Shown here in pieces: positions 1-7,865 of a stretch of 50,429 bases of DNA (within the stretch, counting starts at the first letter, position 1; each line of letters starts with the position of its first letter). This DNA comes from Actinomycetes bacterium (GTDB lineage: Bacteria > Actinomycetota > Actinomycetes > S36-B12 > UBA5976): contig JAKALQ010000007.1 of assembly GCA_021824095.1 (NCBI GenBank), forward strand, positions 1-50,429. Reading direction: 5' to 3'. A model generated the notes under the pieces. The model was not told the origin of the DNA and searched no databases. It saw only the letters and a list, made by a program, of their open reading frames with translations. The position numbers were made by a program, and so were the translations under genes.

Positions 1-524
1 TGGCTCGCGCGCTCGCCGGTGACCCGGGTGTGCTGCTCATGGACGAGCCCTTCGGCGCCTCCGACCCGATCACCCGCCTGCGCCTGCAGAACGAGTTCCG
101 TGCCATCCAGCGGGAGCTGGGCAAGACGGTGGTGTTCGTGACGCACGACTTCGAGGAGGCGCTCATCCTCGGCACCCGCATCGCGGTGCTCTCGGATCGA
201 TCGCACGTCGACCAGTACGGCACGCCGCTCGAGATCCTGTCGAACCCCGCCACCGACCATGTGCGCAAGTTCGTCGGCGAGGCAGCCCGCGTCCGCATGC
301 TCTCGCTCATCACCCTCGGTGAGCTCGAGGGTCGTCCGGGTGCGGCTCCTGGCGGCGTCGACCTGCCGGCCTCGCAGACCCTGCGTGAGGCCGTCGATGC
401 CTTCATCGCCGGTACCGAGTACGTGAACGTCATCCGCGAGTCCGGTGCCACCTCGCACCTCACCTTCCCGGACGTGCAGTCGGCCATCTCGCACCTGCGC
501 AGCAACGCCGGAGCGGTCGCATGA
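1..524 (+). CDS. ABC transporter ATP-binding protein, quaternary amine/glycine betaine type (5' partial)
   Basis: The gene enters the window already in frame (first full codon at base 3). It shows the Walker B segment (GVLLMDEP), the D-loop region (FGASDPITR) and the H-loop histidine (VFVTHDFEEA), so this is the C-terminal half of an ABC ATPase. The sequence after the H-loop (RIAVLSDRSHVDQYGTP) fits the ProV/OpuCA branch, but no CBS-domain pair follows; the tail of about 80 residues is short. It would power import of compatible solutes or other quaternary amines at the cytoplasmic face. Its stop overlaps the permease start (ATGA), so the two are translationally coupled. The family is inferred mainly from the neighbouring permease and binding protein. 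Confidence 0.85.
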   Translation, partial: ARALAGDPGVLLMDEPFGASDPITRLRLQNEFRAIQRELGKTVVFVTHDFEEALILGTRIAVLSDRSHVDQYGTPLEILSNPATDHVRKFVGEAARVRMLSLITLGELEGRPGAAPGGVDLPASQTLREAVDAFIAGTEYVNVIRESGATSHLTFPDVQSAISHLRSNAGAVA

Positions 525-1303
525 GCCTCATGGGCAGCCTGCGTGCCAAGGGCAAGGACGCCGGGTCCGGCGGTCGCGTGTCCCGCTTCGTGCGGGAACT
601 CGGGCTGCAGCCGGTGCTCATCGCGGTGCTTGTGCTCGTCCTCTACCTGTGGGTGACCTCGCACCAGTTGGACAAGATCGAGCTCGTCACCCTCAACCGC
701 GACTTCCTCACCACGGCGATCCTGCAGCACCTCATGCTGTCATTCGTGTCCGCCGCGATCATCGTCGCCGTCGCCGTGCCGCTCGGGGTGCTGCTCACGC
801 GGCCACGGCTTCGCGCCGCCTCGCCGATCGTGCTCATCCTCGCCAACATCGGTCAGGCCTTCCCGGCGGTCGGGCTCGTCATCCTCATGGGCATCAAGTT
901 CGGCTTCGGCGTGCCGATCGCGGTCGCGGCCTTCACGGCCTACGGCCTGCTGCCCATCCTGCGCAACACCATCGTCGGTCTGCAGCAGATCGACCAGTTC
1001 GTCGTCGAATCGGCGCGCGGCATGGGCATGACCGCCCGGCAGGCGCTCTTCCGCGTCGAACTGCCCCTCGCGGTGCCGGTGATCCTCGCCGGCATCCGCA
1101 CCACCCTGATCCTCACCGTTGGTGTCGCGACGCTCGGCGTCTTCGTCAACGGTGGTGGGCTCGGCACGATCATCGTGCCGGGCTTGAAACTCGGTCGCCA
1201 AACCGTGCTCGTCACCGGCGGTGTGTTGACCGCCGCCCTGGCATTCACGCTCGACTGGATAGCCCGGGTAGCTGAACGCGTCCTCCGTCCGCGGGGGATC
1301 TGA
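521..1303 (+). CDS. ABC transporter permease, OpuCB/ProW type
   Basis: This 260-residue inner-membrane subunit has about six hydrophobic helices, starting near residue 28 (LQPVLIAVLVLVLYLW). The EAA-type loop lies in the region VESARGMGMTARQALFRVELP (positions about 1006-1070) with the conserved glycine. It belongs to the BPD_transp_1 family and resembles the single-domain permeases of glycine betaine/choline uptake systems (motif GLLPILRNTIVGL). The start ATG overlaps the ATPase stop and the substrate-binding gene follows closely. Many OpuC systems have two permeases; only one is visible, and a second could lie upstream of the window. Confidence 0.9.
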   Translation: MSLMGSLRAKGKDAGSGGRVSRFVRELGLQPVLIAVLVLVLYLWVTSHQLDKIELVTLNRDFLTTAILQHLMLSFVSAAIIVAVAVPLGVLLTRPRLRAASPIVLILANIGQAFPAVGLVILMGIKFGFGVPIAVAAFTAYGLLPILRNTIVGLQQIDQFVVESARGMGMTARQALFRVELPLAVPVILAGIRTTLILTVGVATLGVFVNGGGLGTIIVPGLKLGRQTVLVTGGVLTAALAFTLDWIARVAERVLRPRGI

Positions 1304-1321
1304 ACAATGGAAAGGAACACC

Positions 1322-2260
1322 ATGCAGTTGAACCGCGTGAAGGCGGCCGGTATCGCTGCGCTGGTTGGCTTCGGGCTCGTTGCGGCCTCGATGTCACAGG
1401 CGACGGCTGCGTCCGCTGCGACCAAGAACGGCCCCCTCAAGGGCGTCAAGGTCATCGTCGGCTCCAAGGACTTCACCGAGAGCATCCTGCTCTCGAAGAT
1501 CGTGAAGCAGCTCGTCCTCGCCGACGGCGGCAGCGTCGTCGACAAGACGAACATCAAGGGCTCGGTCACCACCCGTGAGGCCATGCTCAAGGGCGACATC
1601 AACCTGTACTGGGAGTACACGGGAACGGCGTGGTTCAACTACCTGAAGCAGACGTCGCTCCTTCCCCCGAAGGAGATGTACGCCAAGGTGAAGGCCGGCG
1701 ACCTCAAGTCGAACAAGGTTGCCTGGCTGCCGATGACCTCGTTCAACGACACCTACGCCTTCGCGATGACGCAGGCCAAGGCCAAGCAGTACGGCATCAC
1801 GAAGATGTCCGAGGCTGCGACGAAGGTGCCTGCGAGCGACCAGGTGTGGTGTGTGGAGTCGGAGTTCCAGAGCCGTCCCGACGGCTGGGCCGGCGTTGCC
1901 GCGAAGTACAACCTGAAGCCCTCGCAGCTCAAGGTGCTCGACACCGGCGCCATCTACCAGGCGACCGCCCAGGACCAGTGCACCTTCGGTGAGGTCTTCG
2001 CGACCGACGGCCGCATCGGCGCCCTGAAGCTCAAGGTGCTCGAGGACGACGCCAACTACTTCCCGCCCTACAACGCCGCGATCACGATGCCGGCCAGCTT
2101 CGCCAAGAAGTACCCCAAGCTCGTGAAGATCCTCGCGCCGATCGCCGGCAAGATCAGCAACCAGACGATGGCCGTCATGAACGCCCGCGTCGACGTCCTC
2201 GGTGAGGACCCGGACACGGTCGCCAAGGACTTCCTCCGCGCTGCGAAGCTGATCAAGTGA
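1322..2260 (+). CDS. Glycine betaine/quaternary amine substrate-binding protein
   Basis: This is a secreted or surface substrate-binding protein of 312 residues. The N-terminus has a basic patch and a hydrophobic signal (IAALVGFGLVAASM) followed by an Ala-rich cleavage region; no lipobox cysteine is seen. The mature start carries the OpuAC/ProX-like motif VIVGSKDFTES, then INLYWEYTGTAW, which contains aromatic residues of the kind that cage a quaternary ammonium. I chose ATG 1322 because AAAGGA (1311-1316) sits 5 nt before it; an in-frame ATG at 1307 has no comparable site. It completes the importer, and its stop overlaps the next start (GTGA), so the Fae-like gene belongs to the same operon. 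The exact ligand (betaine, choline, carnitine) cannot be read from sequence. Confidence 0.92.
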   Translation: MQLNRVKAAGIAALVGFGLVAASMSQATAASAATKNGPLKGVKVIVGSKDFTESILLSKIVKQLVLADGGSVVDKTNIKGSVTTREAMLKGDINLYWEYTGTAWFNYLKQTSLLPPKEMYAKVKAGDLKSNKVAWLPMTSFNDTYAFAMTQAKAKQYGITKMSEAATKVPASDQVWCVESEFQSRPDGWAGVAAKYNLKPSQLKVLDTGAIYQATAQDQCTFGEVFATDGRIGALKLKVLEDDANYFPPYNAAITMPASFAKKYPKLVKILAPIAGKISNQTMAVMNARVDVLGEDPDTVAKDFLRAAKLIK

Positions 2261-2760
2261 ACGACATCCAGATCGGCGAGGGCTTCGTCGGCAACGGCGT
2301 GAACGCCGCGCACACGAACACCGTGCTCGGTCACCGGTCTGGACCCGTGGGGGTGGCGTGGGCGACGGCCCTCGCCACCCCTCGCGGGGGTCACGTGCCG
2401 TTCCTCACCGTCGCCCAGCCCGGGGTCGCCGTGAAGCCCATGACGCTCTTTGTGAACAAGGCGGCCATGGAGTCCGATCTGCACGGCACCCTCACGTGGG
2501 GTGCGGCGCAGGCGGGTCTGGCTGCTGGCGTCGCCGACGCCGTCCGTGAGGGTGTCATCCCCGCGGCTGCCGTCGACGACCTGGTGCTCATCGCTGCCGT
2601 CTGGGTCAACCCGGGCGCCAACGATGAGGAGGAGGTCTTCGCCAACCAGCGGCAGGCCGCCTACGAGTCGCTCGTGCGGGGTGCGAAGTCATCCCCCTCC
2701 GTCGACGAGTTCCTCACTGCCGCGGAGCAGGTCGCCAACCCCTTCTTCCGTCAGGGCTGA
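2257..2760 (+). CDS. fae: Formaldehyde-activating enzyme (Fae) family protein
   Basis: This 167-residue protein has the usual Fae length and matches the family from end to end. It begins IGEGFVGNGVNAAHTNTVLG, where His19 aligns with the catalytic histidine, then has KPMTLFVNKAAMES (family KPNTxMFNK), GAAQAG near residue 90, and the closing ANQRQAAYESLVRG. In methylotrophs Fae condenses formaldehyde with tetrahydromethanopterin. Here it starts with GTG overlapping the transporter stop, so it is co-translated with a quaternary-amine importer. I infer that it handles formaldehyde released when imported methylated amines are demethylated. The Asp usually found two residues after the catalytic His is Asn21 here, so the cofactor or activity may differ. 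Confidence 0.85.
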   Translation: MNDIQIGEGFVGNGVNAAHTNTVLGHRSGPVGVAWATALATPRGGHVPFLTVAQPGVAVKPMTLFVNKAAMESDLHGTLTWGAAQAGLAAGVADAVREGVIPAAAVDDLVLIAAVWVNPGANDEEEVFANQRQAAYESLVRGAKSSPSVDEFLTAAEQVANPFFRQG

Positions 2761-2770
2761 CCGCCCACCA

Positions 2771-3724
2771 ATGGTGACGACGGGTCCAGGTACCGGCGCC
2801 GGGCGCCGGGCCTGGGCCCAGACCGCCGCGGCACCCTCCCCGCTGCGCGTCGTCGCCTCCATCCTCACCCTCTGGCTCGTCGGCGGTGTCGTCTACCCGC
2901 TGCTCACCATGGCGTCGGACCATCTCGCAGCCGTGCAGGTCACGGCAGTGCGCACGACTGGGGCCGTGCTCATGACGACGCCGGTGCTCCTCTCCCGCAT
3001 GCACGGCCGCCTGCATGCGCTGCGCTCCTTCCACGCCATCTGGCCGAACGTCGTCGCGGCCGTCGCCTTCTACCCGGTCGGCAATGGCCTGCTCACCTAC
3101 GCCAGCGGCCACCTGCCGAGTTCCCTGAGCGCCCTCAGCTTCTCCATGCTGCCCGTGCTCGCGGCCGTCGTGTCCGCCCTGCGCGGGAGCGCGCTCGGGC
3201 GGTGGGTGTGGCTCGGCATCGGCGGGTCGATCGTGAGCCTCGTCCTTGTCGTGGGGGCGCCGGGATCCGGCGTGCCAGGGCCCGCGCTGGCGGCGGCGTT
3301 GGCGTCGGTCGTCTGCTGGTTCGCGGGCACCGAGTTCTGGGCGGCCCGCAGCCGCGACCTCGACCTCATCGCGAGCGTGTGGATCCAGCTCACCGTCGGC
3401 TCCATCGCGTGCTGGGTGAGCGTGGCACTCTCCGGCTCCGGGATGCCGTCTGCGGCGAGTGTGCTGCAGCCGGCCGTGGTGCTGCTCGCCTTCTCGCAGT
3501 TCATCCAGCACGTTGCCTACCTCGGGGTGGCAGGTCGGGTGAGCCCGCTGGTGCTCACCTCATTCGCCTTCGTCAATCCCGTGGTCGCGGGCCTCGCCGG
3601 CTACCTCCTGCTGCAGCAGCGGCTCAGCGTGCTGCAGGCCGCCGGATCCGCCACCCTGCTGCTGTCCGTGTTGCTCGTCGTCCGAGGTGCGCAACGGTCG
3701 TCTGCGCGAATCCCAGGCGACTGA
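2771..3724 (+). CDS. EamA/DMT-superfamily transporter
   Basis: This is a 317-residue integral membrane protein with about ten hydrophobic helices arranged as two EamA-type halves; the second half starts near residue 165 (GPALAAALASVVCWFAG). The C-terminal end, NPVVAGLAGYLLLQQRLS, is typical of the family's final helices. Family members usually export amino acids or metabolites, but the substrate cannot be predicted. The start is taken at ATG 2771, 10 nt after fae; GTG 2774 is an alternative and neither has a strong ribosome-binding site. It may be the last gene of the transporter-fae operon. Confidence 0.82.
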   Translation: MVTTGPGTGAGRRAWAQTAAAPSPLRVVASILTLWLVGGVVYPLLTMASDHLAAVQVTAVRTTGAVLMTTPVLLSRMHGRLHALRSFHAIWPNVVAAVAFYPVGNGLLTYASGHLPSSLSALSFSMLPVLAAVVSALRGSALGRWVWLGIGGSIVSLVLVVGAPGSGVPGPALAAALASVVCWFAGTEFWAARSRDLDLIASVWIQLTVGSIACWVSVALSGSGMPSAASVLQPAVVLLAFSQFIQHVAYLGVAGRVSPLVLTSFAFVNPVVAGLAGYLLLQQRLSVLQAAGSATLLLSVLLVVRGAQRSSARIPGD

Positions 3725-3726
3725 CA

Positions 3727-3765
3727 CGCCCGCGGCCCCGGCAGCACCAGGCCGCCGCGCGGGCG
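3727..3765 (+). terminator. GC-rich hairpin after the DMT transporter gene
   Basis: CGCCCGCG (3727-3734) pairs with CGCGGGCG (3758-3765) just downstream of the DMT stop codon. There is no T-tract. This is a plausible actinobacterial terminator, though hairpins of this size are common by chance at this GC content. Confidence 0.3.
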
Positions 3766-3873
3766 TCGGGAATACCGGGGGGACCGCCGAGCGTTGGCGC
3801 CTCCGACCATCCGTGTGAGCGCTGATCCGGTGCTCGACTGCGATCGCAGCACGACCCCGACCAAGGAGACACC

Positions 3874-5391
3874 ATGGCCGAGACCACCCTGCAACCCGAC
3901 GAGGCCACTCGCCCGGCAGACGCCCCCCACGACCTTCCCGATGCCACCCGCTGGCGCGCGCTTGCCGTCGTCGCCATCTCGCAGCTCATGCTCGTGCTCG
4001 ACTCGTCGATCATGAACCTGGCGCTGCCGTCGGCCAAGCGCGCCCTCGGCATCAGCGACGCGAACCAGCAGTGGGTCATCACCGCCTACACGCTCACCTT
4101 CGGCGGCCTGCTGCTGCTCGGTGGCCGCATCGCCGACTATGTGGGCCGCAAGCGCGCCTTCATGTTCGGCCTTGCCGGGTTCGCGGCATCGTCGCTGCTC
4201 GGCGGCCTGGCCCCCAACCAGGGCTTCCTCTTCGCGGCCCGTGCGCTGCAGGGCTCCTTCGGCGCCCTCATGGCACCCGCGGCGCTCGCCATCCTCACGG
4301 TCACCTTCACCATCCCGAAGGAGCGCGCGAAGGCGTTCGGCGTGTTCGGTGCCATCTCGGGCGGTGGCGCGGCCATCGGCCTGCTCCTCGGCGGCGTCCT
4401 CACCGAGTACGCGTCCTGGCGCTGGTGCCTCACCGTGAACACGCCCATCGCGATCATCGCGCTGCTCCTCGCCGCCCGCTTCGTGCATGAGTCCCGTGCC
4501 CACGGCGACACCTCGTACGACATCCCTGGCGCCCTCACCGCGACCCTCGGGCTCGTCTCGCTCGTGTACGGCTTCACGAAGGCAGCCCTCGACGGCTGGT
4601 CGTCCGGTGTGACGCTGTCGTTCCTCGGTCTGGCCGCCGTGCTCCTCATCGCCTTCTTCACCATCGAGGCCAAGGTGGCGAACCCGCTGCTGCCGCTGCG
4701 CGTCATCACCGAGCGCAACCGTGGTGGCTCCTACCTCGCCTCGCTCATCGTCGGCACCGCGATCTTCGGCATGTTCCTGTTCCTCGGGCTCTACCTGCAG
4801 GTGATCCAGGGCTACAGCCCGGTCCGTGCCGGCTTCGCCTTCCTGCCCTTCTCGCTCGGCATCATCCTCACCGCCGGCATCTCGTCGCAGCTGCTGCCGA
4901 AGGTGGGGCCGCGCCCGCTCATGACGTTCGGGTTGCTCATGGGCACCATCGGGCTCACGTTGTTCGGGCGCCTCGACCCCACGAGCTCGTACACCACGCA
5001 CATCCTGCCCGCGATGATCGTCACGTCGATCGGCATGGCGAACGTGTTCATCCCGATCTCGAGCACCGCGCTCCATGGTGTCGGGGGGCATGACGCCGGC
5101 GTCGCCTCGGCCATGATCAACACCAGCCAGCAGGTCGGCGGCTCCCTCGGCACGGCACTGCTGAACACGGTGTCGACGAGCGCTGCCACGGGCTTCGCCG
5201 CGCTCGCGGTGAACCAGCACCGCTACGGCCAGGCCCTGCCGGCCTGGGCCACGGTGCACGGCTTCACCTCGGCCTTCCACGTCGGTGCGGTGTTCATGCT
5301 GCTCGCGCTCGTCGCGACGCTCGTGTTCATCCGTGTCGGCCGCGCCTCGCTCGTCGAGCAGTCGTCGGAGTCCGTCGCCCACTTCGGCTGA
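3874..5391 (+). CDS. MFS transporter, DHA2 (EmrB/QacA) family
   Basis: This 505-residue protein has 14 predicted membrane helices, typical of proton-coupled drug exporters. Motif A appears as GGRIADYVGRKRAF (about residues 83-96), and a motif C-like helix, GAISGGGAAIGLLLGG, lies near residue 160. The N-terminal helix LVLDSSIMNLALPSAKRALG carries the family D-x-S-I-x-N-x-A-L-P signature. The start is fixed by AAGGAG (3863-3868), 5 nt before the ATG. It appears to be monocistronic, with no adjacent TetR or MarR repressor to suggest an inducer. The exported compound is unknown. Confidence 0.93.
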   Translation: MAETTLQPDEATRPADAPHDLPDATRWRALAVVAISQLMLVLDSSIMNLALPSAKRALGISDANQQWVITAYTLTFGGLLLLGGRIADYVGRKRAFMFGLAGFAASSLLGGLAPNQGFLFAARALQGSFGALMAPAALAILTVTFTIPKERAKAFGVFGAISGGGAAIGLLLGGVLTEYASWRWCLTVNTPIAIIALLLAARFVHESRAHGDTSYDIPGALTATLGLVSLVYGFTKAALDGWSSGVTLSFLGLAAVLLIAFFTIEAKVANPLLPLRVITERNRGGSYLASLIVGTAIFGMFLFLGLYLQVIQGYSPVRAGFAFLPFSLGIILTAGISSQLLPKVGPRPLMTFGLLMGTIGLTLFGRLDPTSSYTTHILPAMIVTSIGMANVFIPISSTALHGVGGHDAGVASAMINTSQQVGGSLGTALLNTVSTSAATGFAALAVNQHRYGQALPAWATVHGFTSAFHVGAVFMLLALVATLVFIRVGRASLVEQSSESVAHFG

Positions 5392-5456
5392 CCCCGGTCG
5401 GTGGTGTCGTGGCCGTCATCGGCTCGCGGCACCACCGTCCACAGCCCTCCCGGGCC

Positions 5457-5462
5457 TAGCGT
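5457..5462 (+). promoter_or_regulatory. Putative -10 element of the prepilin peptidase gene
   Basis: TAGCGT (TANNNT) lies 20 nt before the ATG and just ahead of the ribosome-binding site GAGGAGG (5471-5477). This predicts a short leader of about 14 nt. Confidence 0.45.
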
Positions 5463-5482
5463 TGGCCGGGGAGGAGGCCCAG

Positions 5483-6235
5483 ATGACGGTGCCCTGGTTC
5501 GGTGTGGCATATGGCCTCGTGGCCGCATGGGTGGCCCTGCTGCTCGAACGCCGCGTGCTCGACGGCGCGCGGGTGTCGGCGCCGCCGCGCTGCGAGCACT
5601 GCGCCAACGCGCTGCCACGTTGGTCGACGCTGCCGATCGTGGGCTCGCTCCGTGCGCCACGTTGCACCGCCTGCGGCGTGCAGGGGAGCCGAGCCTCGAT
5701 CTGGCCCGTGCTCGCGTCGGTTGCCAGCACCTCGATCGTCGTGGCGGCTGGCATGCCCTGGCTGATGACGGGCACCTGGCTGCTGCTCACCCCCGTGGGT
5801 GTCGCCCTGGCTCGCATCGACCTCGCGGTGCAGCGCCTGCCTGACGTGCTCACCCTGCCTGCTGCCCTCGCGGCCGTGCTGCTGCTGGGTGTGTGGGCCA
5901 TCCTCGACGGCGGTTCCCTGCTCACCATCGTCGCCTCCGCACTCGGCCTGTGCGCCGCCTACCTCCTCATGCACCTGGCCACACGCGGCGGCATGGGCAT
6001 GGGCGATGTGAAGCTGGCACTCGCACTCGGGGCGCTCCTCGGCGCCCTTGGGGTGGCCGCCGTCCTCGTCGCCACCATGCTCGCGTTCATCCTCGGGGGG
6101 CTCGTGTCCGCCGTGCTGCTGCTGCGCCGTCGGGCCTCCCGAGGCGCCACCATCCCCTTCGGACCCTTCATGCTCATCGGGGCGGTGGCCACCCTGCCGC
6201 TCGGCAACCCGGTGCTGTCGCTGCTCGGCCTGTAA
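5483..6235 (+). CDS. Prepilin peptidase (A24 family)
   Basis: This 250-residue membrane aspartyl protease should cleave, and possibly N-methylate, type IV pilin-like leader peptides. The N-terminal cytoplasmic loop has two CxxC pairs (CEHC and CTAC, about residues 36-65), as in bifunctional peptidase/methylases. The first catalytic Asp is in RIDLAVQRLPD (near residue 113) and the second is in the GxGD motif, seen as GGMGMGDVKL (near residue 175). Hydrophobic helices fill the rest. GAGGAGG 6 nt upstream fixes the start. No pilin, ATPase or secretin gene is nearby, so its substrates must be encoded elsewhere. Confidence 0.9.
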   Translation: MTVPWFGVAYGLVAAWVALLLERRVLDGARVSAPPRCEHCANALPRWSTLPIVGSLRAPRCTACGVQGSRASIWPVLASVASTSIVVAAGMPWLMTGTWLLLTPVGVALARIDLAVQRLPDVLTLPAALAAVLLLGVWAILDGGSLLTIVASALGLCAAYLLMHLATRGGMGMGDVKLALALGALLGALGVAAVLVATMLAFILGGLVSAVLLLRRRASRGATIPFGPFMLIGAVATLPLGNPVLSLLGL

Positions 6236-6256
6236 CCTGCGCGTGACGTCGGCGCA

Positions 6257-6262
6257 TACACT
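6257..6262 (+). promoter_or_regulatory. Putative -10 element of glnR
   Basis: TACACT is the only clear TANNNT box between the prepilin peptidase stop and glnR. Transcription would start near 6269, giving a leader of about 47 nt that contains the ribosome-binding site GGGAGG (6306-6311). Confidence 0.45.
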
Positions 6263-6315
6263 GCCGTCCGACGCCGGGCATGCCCCGGCAATCCCCGGGG
6301 AATGTGGGAGGTGCC

Positions 6316-7017
6316 ATGGCCGAGCTGCTCCTGCTCACGCGTGCCATGACGCTCTCCACCGAGGTGCTGCCGGCGCTGTCGCTGCTCGGTCATCCCGTGC
6401 GCGTGCTGCCGCCGGAGATCGCCGCGCTCGTGAGTGCGCCTGCCTCGGACATCGTGCTCGTCGACGGACGCCGCGACCTCGCGGCAGCCCGCTCGCTCTG
6501 TCGGCTCATCCGCACCTCGGGCATCGACAACAGCATCATCCTCATCGCCACCGAGGGCGGTCTGGCCGCGGTGAACGCCGACTGGGGCATCGACGACGTG
6601 CTCCTCGACACCGCCGGCCCGGCCGAGGTGGACGCCCGCATCCGGCTCGCCATCGGCCGCCAGATGGCCATGGCGTCTGGTCCGGAGGACCGTCCCGAGG
6701 AGATCCGCCACGGCGAGCTCGTCATCGATGAGGCCACCTACACCGCCAAGCTGCACGGCCGCACACTCGACCTCACCTTCAAGGAGTTCGAGCTGCTGAA
6801 GTTCCTCGCAGCGAGCCCCGGCCGCGTCTTCTCTCGCGCCCAACTGCTGCAGGAGGTGTGGGGGTACGACTACTTCGGTGGCACCCGCACCGTCGACGTG
6901 CATGTGCGGCGCCTGCGCATGAAGCTCGGCAGCGAATTCGAGAACCTCATCGGCACCGTGCGCAACGTCGGCTACCGATTCGAGACCGAGGCCACGCGGA
7001 GCAGCGCCACCGTCTGA
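6316..7017 (+). CDS. glnR: Nitrogen regulator GlnR, atypical OmpR-family response regulator
   Basis: This 233-residue protein closely matches actinobacterial GlnR, the global regulator of nitrogen assimilation genes. The receiver-like half contains [11 protein letters not shown], with Asp50 at the classical position, and [19 protein letters not shown], a segment very specific to GlnR. The winged-helix half runs from about residue 130 ([14 protein letters not shown]) through [20 protein letters not shown] and [10 protein letters not shown] to [11 protein letters not shown]. GlnR proteins are orphan regulators that lack the normal acidic pocket and are thought not to be phosphorylated at Asp50; no kinase gene is adjacent here. 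The start is set by GGGAGG 4 nt before ATG. It is convergent with the lipoprotein gene. Confidence 0.95.
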   Translation: MAELLLLTRAMTLSTEVLPALSLLGHPVRVLPPEIAALVSAPASDIVLVDGRRDLAAARSLCRLIRTSGIDNSIILIATEGGLAAVNADWGIDDVLLDTAGPAEVDARIRLAIGRQMAMASGPEDRPEEIRHGELVIDEATYTAKLHGRTLDLTFKEFELLKFLAASPGRVFSRAQLLQEVWGYDYFGGTRTVDVHVRRLRMKLGSEFENLIGTVRNVGYRFETEATRSSATV

Positions 7018-7031
7018 CCGCGCTCCACAGC

Positions 7032-7048
7032 CTGACCGCGCAGGTCAG
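7032..7048. terminator. Short hairpin between convergent glnR and lipoprotein genes
   Basis: CTGACC (7032-7037) pairs with GGTCAG (7043-7048) around a 5-nt loop, overlapping the lipoprotein stop codon. It is a weak candidate bidirectional terminator. Confidence 0.3.
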
Positions 7049-7848
7049 CCGAGTGACGGTGCGTACTGCTGCAGTCGCGTGCCGATGAGGCCCGCGAGCC
7101 CGAAGAAGGCGTCGAGGGTGGCCTGCGGGAAGGGCTTGCCGCTCGCATCCATCGCATACATGGCCGCGAGCACCCGACCATCGATCTGGTAGACGAGCAG
7201 CGCCGTCTGCGGGTTGCCGTCCACCTGCATCGTCGTGTGGATGATGAGGCGATCCGCTGCCGGGACGAGCGGCGTGCTCGTCGGGCCGGGGGCCGGATGG
7301 AAGGCGAAGCTGATGGTGTGACCATCGCGGGTGTGCACGGCCTTGCCGACCGGGCAGGCGAGACGGGCAGCCGTGACCTCGGCCAGCGCCTGCTGCGCAG
7401 CGGCCGCGTCCTGGTAGACAACCACCTCGGTCGAGAGGCCTGCGTAGGCGCCCTGGGCGTCGTAGGCCCCGCGTTGCAGGCGGGCAGTGCGCAGCGACTC
7501 GCTGGGGTACGTGGCATTGCAGAAGTCGAGGGTGGGGATGCCGAGCGACGTGCCATCGGGCATGGTCTTCACGGTGAGGCCCGTCGTGAGGTCCGCGGTC
7601 GTGACGCCGATGCGTGCGAGCGTCGCCTGCACGCCGCCCGTCGCCGGGGTCGGCGCGGTGCCGGACGCCTCCCAGCCGGTGGCGGGGTAGCCGGGGACAC
7701 CCACGAGGCCTGGGCGCAGTGCACTGGCAAGGTCCACCGGTTTCACACGGGCATTCGCGAGCGCCGCATCGCGCGCATCGGTGAGGCCGCACCCGGCAAG
7801 GCCAAGCGAGGCCACGAGGCCGAGGGCGACAAGTCGGGATGCACGCAC
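7045..7848 (-). CDS. Putative secreted lipoprotein, function unknown
   Basis: This 267-residue protein has a basic N-terminus, a hydrophobic core and a lipobox LAGC (Cys20), so it should be lipid-anchored outside the membrane. The mature part shows no domain I recognise. The central region (RLIIHTTMQVDGNPQTALLVY, near residue 195) suggests beta strands, and QTALLVYQIDGRVLAAMYAM resembles a small secreted ligand-binding fold. The GTG start lies 6 nt downstream of CATACT, consistent with leaderless expression, and 17 nt after the sua5 stop. In Mycobacterium a secreted protein (Rv0817c) also sits next to glnR, but I cannot confirm homology. Confidence 0.75.
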   Translation of the reverse strand: MRASRLVALGLVASLGLAGCGLTDARDAALANARVKPVDLASALRPGLVGVPGYPATGWEASGTAPTPATGGVQATLARIGVTTADLTTGLTVKTMPDGTSLGIPTLDFCNATYPSESLRTARLQRGAYDAQGAYAGLSTEVVVYQDAAAAQQALAEVTAARLACPVGKAVHTRDGHTISFAFHPAPGPTSTPLVPAADRLIIHTTMQVDGNPQTALLVYQIDGRVLAAMYAMDASGKPFPQATLDAFFGLAGLIGTRLQQYAPSLG

Positions 7849-7854
7849 GGCACA

Positions 7855-7860
7855 AGTATG
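7855..7860 (-). promoter_or_regulatory. Putative -10 for leaderless lipoprotein mRNA
   Basis: On the minus strand CATACT ends 6 nt before the GTG start codon, the spacing expected when transcription begins at the start codon. Confidence 0.4.
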
Positions 7861-7865
7861 CAGGG

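Noticed and set aside
2501..2770. Upstream extension of the DMT transporter frame through the fae gene
   Set aside because: The extension overlaps the well-supported fae gene in another frame and is Ser/Arg/Pro-rich without similarity; ATG 2771 after the fae stop is a better start.
3601..5382. Open frame of about 590 codons on the minus strand
   Set aside because: It is antisense to the well-supported MFS transporter and rich in Arg, Glu and Gly without motifs.
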